Shown one piece after another: positions 1-10,984 of a stretch of DNA of 64,000 nt; within the stretch, counting starts at the first letter, position 1; each line of letters opens with the position of its first letter. Under the pieces are notes generated by a model. It was not told the origin of the DNA and made no database searches. It worked only from the letters and a program-made list of their open reading frames with translations. A program made the position numbers and the translations under genes. This DNA is from Muscardinus avellanarius (Eukaryota; Chordata; Mammalia; Rodentia; Gliridae), in contig OY726560.1 of NCBI GenBank assembly GCA_963383645.1, forward strand, positions 30,441,173 through 30,505,172, in the 5' to 3' direction.

Positions 1-290
1 TTACCCCTTGGTAGGCTCTGTTCCCTACCTCAAAAGCCCCTGCACAGGCCTTGTCTCATGGCAGTTTCCAATCCCGGCCTTGCTGGCCCCAGAACTGGCC
101 TATCCCCTCAGCAGGCTCTGATCCTGGCATGGGAGGCCTAACTACTTGCTTTGCCTCATGGCAGGCTCCAATCCCAGCCTCCCTTGCCTCAGCGCTGGCC
201 TAATCGCCTGGCAGGCTCCTATCCTGGCCTCAGAGTCACCATCACCAGCCTTGCTGTGCATCGGGCTCTGATCTCCGTCACTATGAGCAG
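1..290 (-). repeat. GC-rich minisatellite (VNTR) of copy A
   Basis: Imperfect tandem units of roughly 48-50 bp, each carrying a CAGGCTC core and a CCTATCCTGGCCTC-like stretch followed by a CCTTGCCTCA or GGCCTAA(C/T) variant. The same unit fills 9850-10345 (opposite strand) and 16440-18080. Confidence 0.8.
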
Positions 291-369
291 GTCATCAACA
301 GATGTTCCCTTTTTCCTCCTATTCATTCTATTTATTTATTTATATATTTATTTATTTATTTATTTATTT

Positions 370-425
370 TGGTGGTACTGAGTTTCCTGGAAACCCCTCT
401 ATCTCTGGGCTACACTCACGGAGAC

Positions 426-512
<87 letters not shown>

Positions 513-586
513 GACTCTTAAGTCCACAAGACTGGCCTCGAACCAGCGAGATCCTACTGTCTCCACCTCCCAAGAGCAGGGATTCT
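370..586 (-). mobile_element. B1-ID hybrid SINE inside copy A, linker replaced by microsatellite
   Basis: The ID-like tail (GGTGGTACTG at 371 onward) and the B1-like body (AGATCCTACTGTCTCCACCTC near 550) are both recognisable on the minus strand. The A-rich linker between them has become (TC)n and (TA)n, and the B1 head is missing. The copy occupies the same place in the composite element as the SINE at 9569-9756. Confidence 0.75.
429..509. repeat. (TC)n followed by (TA)n microsatellite
   Basis: About 32 bp of TC repeats run directly into about 49 bp of TA repeats, within the SINE linker. Probably expanded from its A-rich linker; likely polymorphic. Confidence 0.95.
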
Positions 587-899
587 TCCTTTTTTTTTTA
601 ATATGAGAAAGCAGTATATGTCTTTTACAAAAGCTAGGACCCTAAATACCTAGTGGCAATAAATTTTGTCTTCCCTCCAAAGGCAGAGGTTGATAGCTTC
701 GCTTCGGAAAGCAGGCTCTGCTGTTCCACATGCACCCAGGCCTCTCACTCTGCGCAGAGGAGTACGGTTTCCATGAGGGCTGATGACTCGCAAAACACAC
801 AATATGTAGGCCCATTATGGCTATGCAGGGCTCTCTCCAATACCCCCCAAACCCTTTTGCCACTTAACATGTTGTCCAGACTTCTCGAGCATGTGTGAC

Positions 900-1330
900 A
901 GGTGCAGTCAGTCTACTTTTGGGGATTTTTCCTCAAAAGCTCAAGGTGGACTGGACTGGATCCGTCTGCCCCTCCAATTTCTACTTTTGGTGCAATTTCT
1001 TCAGAAGATCAAGGTCGTTTGAATCAGGTCTCTGCCTCTTCAAAATAATAGCCTCCACCTCTGCCACCAACACTAGCGCCTGTGCCTCTGTGCTGCCCCA
1101 CCTTTGCTTTGCGAGCACTGCCTTCCTGCTGGTTCTCTGATGACCTCCTTACATGATATAATGTCCAGAATTATTAAGCATGTGTGGCAGGAGCAGTCTC
1201 CCTTCATGTTTTTTTTTTGTTTTTTTTTTTCCAAAAGTTCCAAGTCAATTGGATAGAGTTTGTCTGCATCACCTGAGTCCTGGCTACTGCCACCACCATC
1301 TTGACCCCTCTCCAATATTTTTTTTTATAA
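900..1330 (-). repeat. Tandem monomers of copy A
   Basis: At least two diverged monomers on the minus strand. Each has an AATTCTGGACA-type box (complement at about 1165), a CACATGCT box, a CTTGAACTTTTGG-type box (complements near 937 and 1235) and a G/A-TGGTGGTGGC stretch (complement about 1290-1303). They correspond to the units in copy B 8338-9240. Confidence 0.65.
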
Positions 1331-1905
1331 TAAGAGAAGACAGTATGTGTGTTTTGAAGAGGTTGTGAGACCAAGCACTCAGCAGCAATGAATTTTATCT
1401 CCCCTCCAAGAGCCGAGGTCCACAGCCTCACTGTGTAGAGCAGGATCTTTTGTTCCAGGCACACCGTGGCCCCCAGCACAGCATGGCAGAGCGCAGAGGC
1501 CGGGTACACTGAGGTCCTGGGATGCATGGCTCGGCTCCTGCCCAGCACTGCATGGCTTCCTCCACCATGCCCGGGTCTTTTTTCTTACAAAGTATGTTGT
1601 TAACAGTCCCCAGCATGTGAGGTTGAAGTGGTCTTTTCTCTAATCCCTTCTGGAGCATTCTTCCAAAAACTGCTTTTCTTGAGCAGCATGTGCCCCCTTG
1701 TCATTTTGCTTGTAATTCTACCGTTATCCACTCTTTCTCATGTATTGTAGATGGGAAGTCACAGCTAGAAGTGTCTCCTTAAGTTGTCCCAATCCAATAT
1801 TAAACCAAAATCTGGTGTCCAGGGCTTCCCTGAGGAATGCTTGTCCTGTTTGGTGGCCGTGATCACTACTGTGACCGCAGCTGCCGCCATCTTCCTTCCA
1901 TCCTC

Positions 1906-2174
1906 AGAAAGCATTTTTATACTGCATTAAAAGTATCTGTTTGTACACCAAATTTTATTCTTCCTGAAAACAAGTATGGTTTATTTTATCTTTTTACCAC
2001 CAATTCCTTACTTGGGTCTGTAGAAATAGCCACATGTTGTTATTTTGTGTGATTAATTAGTAAATGAATATAAAATTTTAACAAGCATATTTTGAGTGAT
2101 ATTTTATGGCATGATGGGACATTAAATAAAATATTTTTAAAAGATTCCATATAGCAATACAAGTTAATTATTTT
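1906..2174. other. Unassigned AT-rich spacer
   Basis: Flank of copy A. No open frame, repeat or RNA signature recognised. Confidence 0.5.
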
Positions 2175-2390
2175 ATTTATTTTATATTTTATAGTGCATT
2201 GTAGTCATACATCTTAATGGAGTACAAGATGGTGGAGGCATGCATGCACACATCACCCAATTAGCCCTTACCCAACTCCTGCTTCATTCCATCTCCTTCC
2301 CTCCTTCTAATGTTTGGCTTAATGATTGACTTTGATATATTTGTTAATGTACATCATGAACATTAAAGAATTTTCCTCTTCCATCTCAGC
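2175..2390 (-). mobile_element. L1 3'-end fragment
   Basis: On the minus strand this is the L1 3' UTR seen also at 52418-52560 and in the tails of composite copies. Shared boxes are TAGTGCATTGTAGTCATACA, CATCACCCAATTAGCCCTTA and TTTGGCTTAATGATTGA. Strongly 5'-truncated. Confidence 0.7.
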
Positions 2391-2472
2391 CATAAAAAAT
2401 AAAGATTAATTTTTAAAGAATCTAAGAACAAATCAAAGGAAAAGGATGGCATCTTCAATAATTAGTGTTGAG

Positions 2473-2660
2473 CCGGGCGTTGTGGTGCATGCTTGTAATT
2501 CCCACGCTTGGGAGGTGGAGACAGGAGGTTCGCACAGGTTCATAGCCAGCCTCGCTGACTTGAGACCCTGTTTCCAAATAAAAATATAAAAATGGGTCTA
2601 GGAGTGTATCCTAGAGGTAGAAGGGTTTCCAGGAACCCCAGTACCACCAAATAAAATAAA
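2473..2660 (+). mobile_element. B1-ID hybrid SINE (type I)
   Basis: Complete element from the GCCGGGCGTTGTGG head to the GTACCACCA end with an A-rich tail. A perfect 12-bp duplication ATTAGTGTTGAG flanks it at 2461-2472 and 2661-2672. Confidence 0.95.
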
Positions 2661-2821
2661 ATTAGTGTTGAGATCAGATATCTACATGCAAAAGAATAAA
2701 AGCAAAAGCAAGTATTTGTATTTTACCAGTTACAAAAATTGGTCTAAAAGGAATGAAGACAAAATTAACACTGGAAACTATAAAGCTACTATAAAAAATT
2801 CAAAGGAAAAGTGTTTTTTCT

Positions 2822-3037
2822 TTTTTCTTTTTTTTTTTTTTTTTGTGTGTGTGGTACTGGGTTCCTAGAAGCCCTTCTACCTCCGGGCTACTCTCCCAGA
2901 CCTATTTTTTATATTTTTTTTAATTTGGAAACAGGGTCTCTTAAACCAGCACAGCTGGCTTTGAATCTATGTGATCCTCCTGTCTCTGCCTCCCAAGCAC
3001 AGGGATTACAAGCGTGCACCACCACACCTGGCAGGGG
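2822..3037 (-). mobile_element. B1-ID hybrid SINE (type I)
   Basis: Poly-T, then the GTGGTACTGGGTTCCTAGAA tail module, CAGGGTCTCTTAA linker and GGGATTACAAGCGTGCACC head. The flanks GAAAAGTGTTTT (about 2807) and GGGAAGTGTTTT (about 3035) look like a slightly decayed duplication. Confidence 0.9.
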
Positions 3038-3650
3038 AAGTGTTTTAATATTTCAATCCATGAACAAGGTATTTTTAAATCTATTTTTCTTTAATTTCTC
3101 TTAGCAGTTTTTTCTTTTATAGTTAACCAAATCTTTTGCATCTTGGTAAACTTTCTTCCTAAATATCTTATTCTTTCAGTGGTAGTATTTTTCATTTTCT
3201 TTTTAGATAGTTTCTGCTTTGTGTACAGAAACTCAAGATGTCTGTACTATACTATGCAACCTATAAATTCAGTGCAATTTCTAACAATGTTACAATGATG
3301 TCTTTGCAAAAATAAAAAAACAATGTTTCTTTTGAAATTTAGAATATAAAACAATACTGAAATTAACAAGCATGGAAATCTTACACTTCCTAATTTCAAA
3401 CCTTACATAGAACTACAGTAACTAAACAATATAGTACTGGCAAAAACGTAGAAATATAGATCAGTAGCATAAACTAAAGAGCCCAGAAATCAATTCTCAC
3501 TTGTATAGTCTACTGATTTTTACCCAAGGTAAATGTATACTAAATGAGAAAGTGACAGTCTTTTCAACAGATAATATTGGAAAAACCTAGTATTTGCAGG
3601 CAAAAAATAAAATTTAGATTTATACCTTATACCACAACCAAAAATTAGGT

Positions 3651-4258
3651 TGTAGGACAGTGCTCCAGAAGCAGTGGATTGGCTCAGTTCTCTCTCATTC
3701 TCAAGAATATCTGTAGAATGTGTTAAGAATCATCCTAAAGTTTGACTGAATAATGTGTTTAGAATGCAATATCTGGCATAGGAAGGAACTGCTTAGGACA
3801 ATCTCAGCTCTATCCCTATCTCCCATATTGACAGGATATTTTTCAAAGCTTTTCCTAACAAGTCATATGATATTTAGGGTCTATAACCCAAGGAAAGCTG
3901 TCTTTCAGGGTCTTTTGGCTGTGGTGCTAAGTTGGGGTATGTATACTCAAGTATACTCAAAATGCCATCCACCCTGGGAAGCTTTCTTGAGCTTTGTGGG
4001 ACTATCTTACAATGGAGCCAAGACTTTTGTCCCTAGCTGCCTATCTTTAAGTAATAAACCACTTCATGTAACTTGTATGTAAGTGTGTCTGTCTCACTAC
4101 ATTCACACAAATGGGTAACCAGTCACAATAGACCTAAATAACAGGCCAGAAACTTCTGTTTCTGATAGTTGGCATAGTGAGAATATTTGATACTCTCCAC
4201 ACAGTGTTAGACTTTTGGTGAACTTGATCATTAGTGAATGTACTTTGCATAAATCAAG
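3651..4258 (+). mobile_element. LTR-like insertion inside L1
   Basis: L1 similarity stops at about 3650 and resumes at about 4259. The insert opens with TGTAGGACAG and contains an AATAAA signal near 4052 followed by a CACTTCATG tract, as in the 3' part of many LTRs. I cannot fix its right end (one candidate is near 4107) or name the family. The 109-codon open frame at 3753-4082 has no features of a real protein. Confidence 0.35.
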
Positions 4259-5086
4259 TGATAAAACAACTAAATTCTTAGAAGGAAACATACATTGGTA
4301 ACTGTATGACATTGAATTTAACCATGTTTAGATATAATGCAAAATCACAAACAAAAATAGATAAGTTAGATTTTATCAAAATTAAAATGTCTGTACATTA
4401 AAAGGCATTTTCAACAGTGTGAAAAGACAGCCCCTGGAAAGCAAGGACATAATTTCAAATCATATACCTGATAAATAATTGATACCCAGAATATATAAAG
4501 ACAATCCAACACATAACAACACCAAAAAAATCAAACAACTCAATTAAAAAACTGTTTTTTGAAAATAGACATTTTCCAAGAAAGATATATGAATAGCCAA
4601 AATATATATGAAAATATATCACTAAGCATTAGAGAAATGAAAATCAAAACCATAATTTGATATTGCTTCACACCCAGTAAAATAAATATTATCAAAATCA
4701 GAAATAAGTGTTCATGAAGGTGTGGAAGAACTGGACACTTAGGCTTCACTGGTGATAATTTAAAATAATGCAGTTAATGTAGCAAACATTGTAATAATGC
4801 CTCTAAAAATTAAATATCAAAATACCACATGATCTAGTGATTTCACTCCTGTGTGTATATCTAAAAGGAATAAAATTAAGGACTTGAAAAAATATTTGTA
4901 CAGCAATATTCACAGGAGCATTACTATTAATAGTCAAAAATAAAAAGTAACTCAAGTGTTCATCAATAAATGGATGTAAAACAAGTGAGAAATAGAAATA
5001 AAATGACTTATTTAGCCTTTACAAAGGATTTTTTTTCTTTGTAGTCATGAAGCATGTTACAATAAGAATAATTCTTTTTCTTTGTG

Positions 5087-5292
5087 TTTGTTTGCAGTAC
5101 AGAGGATGGAACCCAGGGCCATTATACCTCCAACCAATAGCCCAACCTTACTTTTTATTCTTTATTTTAGAACAGTGTCTCACTAAGTTGTAAAGGGCCT
5201 CACTAAGTACCTGAGGCTGTCAGTGAACTGTTATTCTCCTGTCTCAACCTCCCAAATGCTGGGATTACGTGTGTTTGCCACCATACCCAGCA
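5087..5292 (-). mobile_element. B1-ID hybrid SINE (type II), inserted in L1
   Basis: Tail module GATGGAACCCAGGGCCATT, CTCACTAAGTACCTGAGGCTG middle and CTGGGATTAC head on the minus strand. The flanks AAGAATAATTCTT (about 5062) and GAAGAATTCTT (about 5293) resemble a duplication. Confidence 0.85.
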
Positions 5293-5572
5293 TGAAGAAT
5301 TCTTGAAGACATTATGCCAAGTAAGTGAAGTAAGACAAAAACAAAACAGTAAATACATGACATTCCTAAATGCCTAATTTAATTCATGCAGACCAGAAAT
5401 ATTATGAAGGTTGTCAGGCAACAGGATGGGAAAAGAGAAGTCAATATTTAATGGATACAGAATTTTAATCAAAGAGGATGAAAACTATCTAGAAATGGAT
5501 ATTGACAATGGCTCAACTATATGAATGCATTTAAGTACACTAAATTGTACACTTACAAATGATTAAAGTGAT

Positions 5573-5790
5573 ACTGGTTATGGTGGCACATGCATATAAT
5601 CCTAAAACTTGGGAGGTTAAGACAGGAAGATCACAGATTCTAGGCCAACCTCGGCAATGTAGTAAGACCCTCAGCAACTTAATAAAACTTTATTTCAAAA
5701 TTAGAAATAAAATAGAACTGGGATGGGCATAACTCAAAGACAGAATTCCCAAGGTTCAATACCTAGTACCAAAAAAAGTACTGAAGTGAT
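5573..5790 (+). mobile_element. Diverged B1-ID hybrid SINE
   Basis: A decayed head (GGTTATGGTGGCACATGC), a GAGGTTAAGACAGGAAGATCACA body and an ID-like end (GGTTCAATACCTAGTACC). Many mismatches suggest an old copy. Confidence 0.75.
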
Positions 5791-6652
5791 AAACTTTATG
5801 CTATGTGCATTTCTTTTAAAACAAGTAGATTTGAAGGAACATGTGACTTAAACGTGACATTAATTTATCTTGTTTTTTATCATAACTTTGAGCATTCTTC
5901 TTTGTTGCCAGAAGCAAGTTGCAGTTGATAAGCTATTGCATGTTTTTAATCAAGGAATAGCTTGACTCTTGAGTCCCCAGAGAAGACAAAGTAAGCATAC
6001 AGAGTGGCCGAAGATTCATGGATGATTCAAGTGCAAGGAACCAGAGTTTATTATATCTGAATCCTCCCATTTATGGGAAAGAAAATATGGGCCTAGGGGG
6101 AAAAATTGTCACTTTACTGAAATTAAGCAGGCATTTTAGTGACAAAGCCTCTAGAATTCAGTTCTCCCAATGGACCTTAATACTGATATGGTTGGGCAAA
6201 TTTATACATTTTTCTACTATGCCACAGAGTTGAGAAATAGTAATAGAAATTTGTCTTAAAATGCAGCATATATGACATTTAATTAACAAAGTCTAATATC
6301 CAGAAAATATTATGCTGATTTTATCTTTTAAATAACATTATATCAAGCCATTAGACGTCCTACTATTTATTTTAAAATTTAATCTATGTATTAGTAAAGC
6401 TCTAGATACCCATGGCCACATCTACAATGTGCTTGAGAAAGTTCATTATGCTCTGTGCCTAGTGTCTAGTCCTAAGGCACCCCCAGCATCTTTACTCTAC
6501 ATGCTACTTTTTATTAGAGTGCATGACTTTTTTATATGTAAACCATATTATTTTATATACTCAAACATAAGAGTAAAGCAAATAGGATGAGAAAACTTGT
6601 ATTAATATAAAAGTATTCAACTGTTGATAAAACTGATTCAAAAAGGCCTTTT
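5791..6652. other. Unassigned intergenic sequence
   Basis: AT-rich with no convincing gene, RNA or repeat. The 71-codon open frame at 6018-6233 has no recognisable domain and I do not call it. Confidence 0.5.
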
Positions 6653-6666
6653 AAGAAGTATTAATT

Positions 6667-6859
6667 AGCCGGGCATGGTGGCTCACACTTGTAATCCCCA
6701 TGCTTGGGAGGTGGAGACAGGAGGATTGCACAGGTTCGAAGCCAGCCGCACTGACTTAAGAGACCCTGTTTCTAAATAATAAAATAAAAAACTAGGTCTG
6801 GGAGTATAGCCCGGAAGTAGAAGGGTTTCCAGGAACCCAAGTACCACCAAAAAAAAAAA
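6667..6859 (+). mobile_element. B1-ID hybrid SINE (type I)
   Basis: Full element from GCCGGGCATGGTGG to GTACCACCA plus an A tail. The duplication AAGAAGTATTAATT flanks it at 6653-6666 and 6860-6873. Confidence 0.93.
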
Positions 6860-6954
6860 AAGAAGTATTAATTCAAGTATATGTTAATATTATATTGATA
6901 GAATATTCATTATATAAGCTGTTGGGAAACTTTAAACTTTTCTTACTAGATGAT

Positions 6955-7140
6955 ATGGTCTAAAATATTTATAACCACCTCCTTCCTTAATTTATATGTT
7001 TAAATAATAATCCCTAAGGCAATGTTATTAAGCATTTGTGCCTTTGGAACATGATTAGGTTATATGGGTGGAGCCCTCAAGATTGGGATTTGTGCTTTCA
7101 CTAAAGAGACCACAGGAACTAGTTCCAGTTGTAATCATCC
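6955..7140 (+). mobile_element. MaLR (MST/MLT1-like) LTR fragment
   Basis: The string AATAATCCCTAAGGCAATGT, then GCCTTTGGAACATGATTAGG and GGGTGGAGCCCTCAAG, follow the order of the MST/MLT1 LTR consensus as I remember it. Truncated on both sides, next to the insertion point of copy B. Confidence 0.55.
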
Positions 7141-7193
7141 TGAGATCTTGATAACTTCCTGAAACAGAGTGAGCAATTTAAATCAATGTTTCT

Positions 7194-7661
<468 letters not shown>

Positions 7662-8337
7662 AGATAATACCTGGACAGAATGCTTGGAATGGCTATTTGA
7701 GGACTCTGCAAAGTAAACAGTAGGAGGCATATTGGGGAAGAAGACCAGAATTCAAAGTACCACTGAACCAGCGGATCTCAGGGATTCCAGGAAGATGACT
7801 GCAGCCGAGGTTGCAGTGGAGACCGTGGCTGCCAAAAAGACAAGGCATTCCTCAGAGAAGCCCCAGATATCAGATTTTGGTTTAATATCTGATTGGGACA
7901 ACTTAAGGAGACATTTCCAGCCGTGACTTCCTACCTAGAATACAGGAAAGAGAATGGATAATGGAATTAGAAGCAAGATGACAAGGAGGCGCATGCAATG
8001 CAAGAAAAGTGATTTTTGGAATAACATCCCAGAAGAGATTAGAGAAAAGACCGCTTCAGCCACACATACTGGGGAACTCTTTACAACATACCTTGTAAGA
8101 AAAATGATCCAGGTGTGGTGGAGGGAGCCCAGCAATGCCGGGCAGGAAGCCGAGACATGTGTCCTGGAGAGCTCAGCACACCTGGCCGCCATGCTCCTCT
8201 ATGCTGCACTGTGGGCCGGGATGTGTTAGGAATAGCAGATCCTGCTCTACATTTTGAGGCTGCGGGCCTCCACTCATGGAGGGGAGAGAAAATTCATTGC
8301 TGCTCAGTAGTGGATGTCACAACCTCTTCAAAACACA
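7662..8337 (+). other. 5' body segment of composite copy B
   Basis: From about 7775 this matches copy A (reverse, 1380-1900) and copy D (51380-51907). Shared boxes include GATTTTGGTTTAATAT and GGACAACTTAAGGAGACA. Short open frames (7732-7926, 7954-8229) are interrupted by stops in the other copies and carry no known domain. 7662-7774 has no match in the other copies. Confidence 0.6.
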
Positions 8338-9240
8338 CATACTGTTTTCTCTTATTAAAAAATATTGGAGAGGGGCCAAAATGGTGGCGGCGGCAGCCAG
8401 GATTCAGGAGATACAGACAAATCCTAACCAATCCACCTTGAACTTTTGGAAAAAAAAAAATTCTGGGAAGGGGGACTGTTCTTGCCACACATGCTTAAGA
8501 ATTCTGGACTTCATACCATGTAAGAAAGGAGCTCAGTGGAGAACCAGGAGGAAGGCAGCTGCAGCAGGGGTGATGGAGGTTGGTATTGGGAGAGGCAGAG
8601 ATCCAATCCAATTGGCGGCGGCAATGGTGGCAGCGGGGGCGGTGGCAGCAGCTAGTATTTGAGAGATGCAGAGATCTGACCTAATCCACCTTGATATTTT
8701 GAAGAAATCACCCCAAAGGTAGATTGCTATTGTTGCACATGCTCAGGAATTCTGGACAACATGCTGTGTGGGAAAAATGGGAGAAACTTGAGATGGTTGA
8801 GCCAGCAGCAATGGTGGTGGCCAGTATTTGTGACAGGCAAAGATCTGATTCAATCCACCTTGAGCTTTTGAAGAAATCACCCTAAAGGTAGAATGCTACC
8901 ACCACACATGCTCGGGAATTTGAAACAACATGCTTTGTGAATAAGGTGCTCCGAAGAGAACTGAGATGGCTGTGGCAGCAGCAGCAGTGGTCAGTATTTG
9001 GTAGAGGCAGAAATCCAATCCAACTGACCTTAAAATTTTAAAGAAATGTCATCAAAGGTAAACTGCTACTGCTACACATGCTCGGGAGCTCTGAAAGTCA
9101 TACTGTTGGGGATAGGTGTTCAGGAGAGATACCAGATAGCAATGGCAGCAGCTACAGTAGTGGTGACCAGTATTTGGAGGGGCAGACAGATATAGCCCAA
9201 TCTACCTTGAACTTTTGAGGAAATCTCCCCAAAAGTAGAC
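8338..9240 (+). repeat. Tandem monomers of copy B, about five units
   Basis: The box CCACCTTGAACTTTTG recurs in diverged form near 8432, 8679, 8856, 9024 and 9204, a spacing of about 247, 177, 168 and 180 bp. Each unit also has a CACATGCTCGGGAATTC-type box, a GGCAGCAGC-rich stretch and a CAGTATTTGGGAGAGGCAGA-type box. The first carries CCAAAATGGTGGCGG (8376-8390), similar to a YY1 site. Organisation recalls the tandem promoter monomers of rodent L1 5' UTRs. Confidence 0.75.
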
Positions 9241-9568
9241 TGCTCCTGCCACACAAGCTAGGGAATTCTGGACAACATGCTAAGTGGTAAAAGGGTTTGG
9301 GGAGAACAGAGGGAGCCCTGCATAGCTGGCATGGGCTGCCATGCTGCGTGTTCTGGGAGACATCTGCCCTCATGGCCACCATGCTCCTCTGTGCAGAGTG
9401 GGAGAACAGGGCGCACATGGAGCAGCAGAGTCTGCTCTCCAAAGTGAAGCTGTGGACCTCTGCCTTTGGAGGGAAGACAAAATTCATTGTGACTAGATAT
9501 TTGGGGCCCCAGCTTTTGCAAAAGACATGTACTGCTTTCTCATATTAAATAAAAATAAATGGAAAAAT

Positions 9569-9756
9569 GCCGGGCATGGTGTGGCACGCTTGTAATCACT
9601 GTTCTTGGGAGGCAGAAACAGGAGGATCATGCAGGTTCAAAGCCAACCTCACTGGCTTAAGAGACCCTGTTTCCAAATAAAAATATTTAAAAATAGGTCT
9701 GGGAGTGTAGCCAGGAGGTAGAAGGGTTTCCAGAAACCCTAGTACCACACACACAA
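9569..9756 (+). mobile_element. B1-ID hybrid SINE (type I) embedded in copy B
   Basis: Head GCCGGGCATGGTGTGGC to tail end AGTACCAC, same orientation as the element, followed by an A-rich stretch. The copy A counterpart lies at the same structural position, so it was part of the source element. Confidence 0.92.
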
Positions 9757-9849
9757 AATAAATAAATAAATAAAATAAAAAATAAAAAAGAAGAAGGAAC
9801 TAAAAAGGGAACATCTGTAAACGACCTGCTCATAATTACAGAGACCAGA

Positions 9850-10345
9850 ACCCGTGCACTGTAAGGTCGGTGCCAGGGCCTTTGAGGCCAGGTTAGAAGC
9901 CTGCCATGCCCTGAGGCTTTTGCTGAGGCCAGCGAGGCCAGGATAGGACCCTTCCTTAAGGCAAAGCCAGTGCCAGGGCCAGTGAGGCCGGGATCAGAGC
10001 CTGCTGTGAGGCAAGGCCTGTTCTGGGGCCTCCAAGGCCAGGATCAGAGCCTGCTGAAAGCTGAGGCTGGTGCCGGGGCCAAAGAGGCTGGGATAGGAGC
10101 CTGCCATGAGGCAAAACTGGTGCTGGGGCCTCAGAGGCTAGGATTGGAGCCTGACGAGGGGTGAGGCCAGTGCCAAGGCCTCGGAGGCTGGGATCGGAAC
10201 CTGCTGTGAGGCAAGGCTGGTGCTAGGGCCTCCGAGGCTGGGATTGGAGCCTGCCGAGAAGTGAGGCTGGTCCTGGGGCCAGCAATGCCAGGATTGGAGC
10301 CTTCTGGGAGGCCCGGGCAGTATCAGGGCCTCCAAGAGTGGGACT
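9850..10345 (+). repeat. GC-rich minisatellite (VNTR) of copy B
   Basis: About ten imperfect 48-50 bp units with the core GGATCGGAGCCTGC(T/C)(G/A)(T/A)GA, the complement of the units in copies A and C. Alternating variants end GAGGCAAGGC or GGGGTGAGGC. Confidence 0.9.
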
Positions 10346-10369
10346 GGAACTTACAATGAGTCATACACA

Positions 10370-10752
10370 GAGAAATATCACAGAAAATAAAAAAATTAGA
10401 TGTTTTCCCTAATATGCAGAAACTCGGAAGAGATGGGTAATAGGAGGAAATCCAGTTGAAGAAAGGGCCCTATGGAGGAGCAATTAAGGTGACCAATCAG
10501 ATGAGATTGGATGGGGAAAGATGGAATCTCTTTGAAGCATATGATGTACATAAACAAATATATCAAAGTTAATCACTAAATCAAGCATGAGATTGAGGGA
10601 GGGAGGGAATGGGATGGGGATTGGATAAAGGATAATTGGTTGATGTGTGCTTGTATACCCTCACAAGTTTTGTATTCCATTGAGATGTTTGACTACAATG
10701 CACCAATAAAAATATATTAAAGTAAAAAATAATAAAAATAAATAAATAAATA
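10370..10752 (+). mobile_element. L1-derived 3' end and A-rich tail of copy B
   Basis: Contains GGGAATGGGATGGGGATTGG and ends TGCACCAATAAAAATATATT followed by AATA/AAAT repeats. The complement of this end appears at 16025-16430 in copy C and at the tails of true L1 copies (2175, 52418), so the element uses an L1 3' terminus. Confidence 0.75.
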
Positions 10753-10801
10753 AATGTTTCTAATTTGTATATTCAATCTAATATTTTAAAATTTATCTAT
10801 T

Positions 10802-10982
10802 GGGGTGGGTACTAGGGATTGAACCCAGTTGCATTCTATCTCCAGGCTACATCCCCAGCCCTATTTTTTACTCTTTATTTTGAAACAGGGTCTCACTAAA
10901 TTGTGGAGGGTGCCAACCTCTAATCCTCCTATCACAGCCTCCGAAATACTGGAATTATAAACATGCATCACCAGGCCTGATT
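10802..10982 (-). mobile_element. B1-ID hybrid SINE (type II), diverged
   Basis: ATTGAACCCAGTTGCATTCT tail module, a GTCTCACTAAATTG middle with part of it lost, and a decayed head (ACTGGAATTATAAACATGC). Confidence 0.8.
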
Positions 10983-10984
10983 TA

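Larger units (their letters stand above)
1..1905 (-). mobile_element. Composite SVA-like retroelement, copy A (3' end off window)
   Basis: Read on the minus strand, this copy starts near 1905 at a GATGGCGGC motif (complement at about 1883-1893). It runs through a segment shared with copies B and D (about 1380-1900), tandem monomers (about 900-1320), an internal segment shared with copy B 9240-9548 (about 600-900), an embedded SINE (370-586) and a GC-rich minisatellite (1-290). It continues past the left edge, so the 3' tail and target-site duplication cannot be seen. Reading frames are broken by stops and I see no protein. The order of parts is the same as in copy B, which shows a family rather than a chance assembly. 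It is presumably mobilised by L1 in trans; that is inference. Confidence 0.75.
3290..5565 (+). mobile_element. Old L1 (ORF2 end and 3' region), interrupted
   Basis: Plus-sense L1 remnant that resembles the mammalian L1 ORF2 3' part. Recognisable pieces are ACTACAGTAACTAAACA (3413), AGAAATGAAAATCAAAACCA (4632), the heavily diverged late segment near 4800-4990, and a GTAAGTGAAGTAAGACA stretch near 5320. Frames are heavily interrupted. It is split by an LTR-like insert (about 3650-4258) and a SINE (5087-5292). Confidence 0.7.

Noticed and set aside
3753..4082. A 109-codon open frame
   Set aside because: It lies in an LTR-like insert within an old L1 and has no domain or codon pattern suggesting a gene.
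7732..8662. Open frames of 64-128 codons within copy B
   Set aside because: The matching positions in copies A and D carry stops and frameshifts, and no known domain is visible, so the sequence is not under coding constraint.
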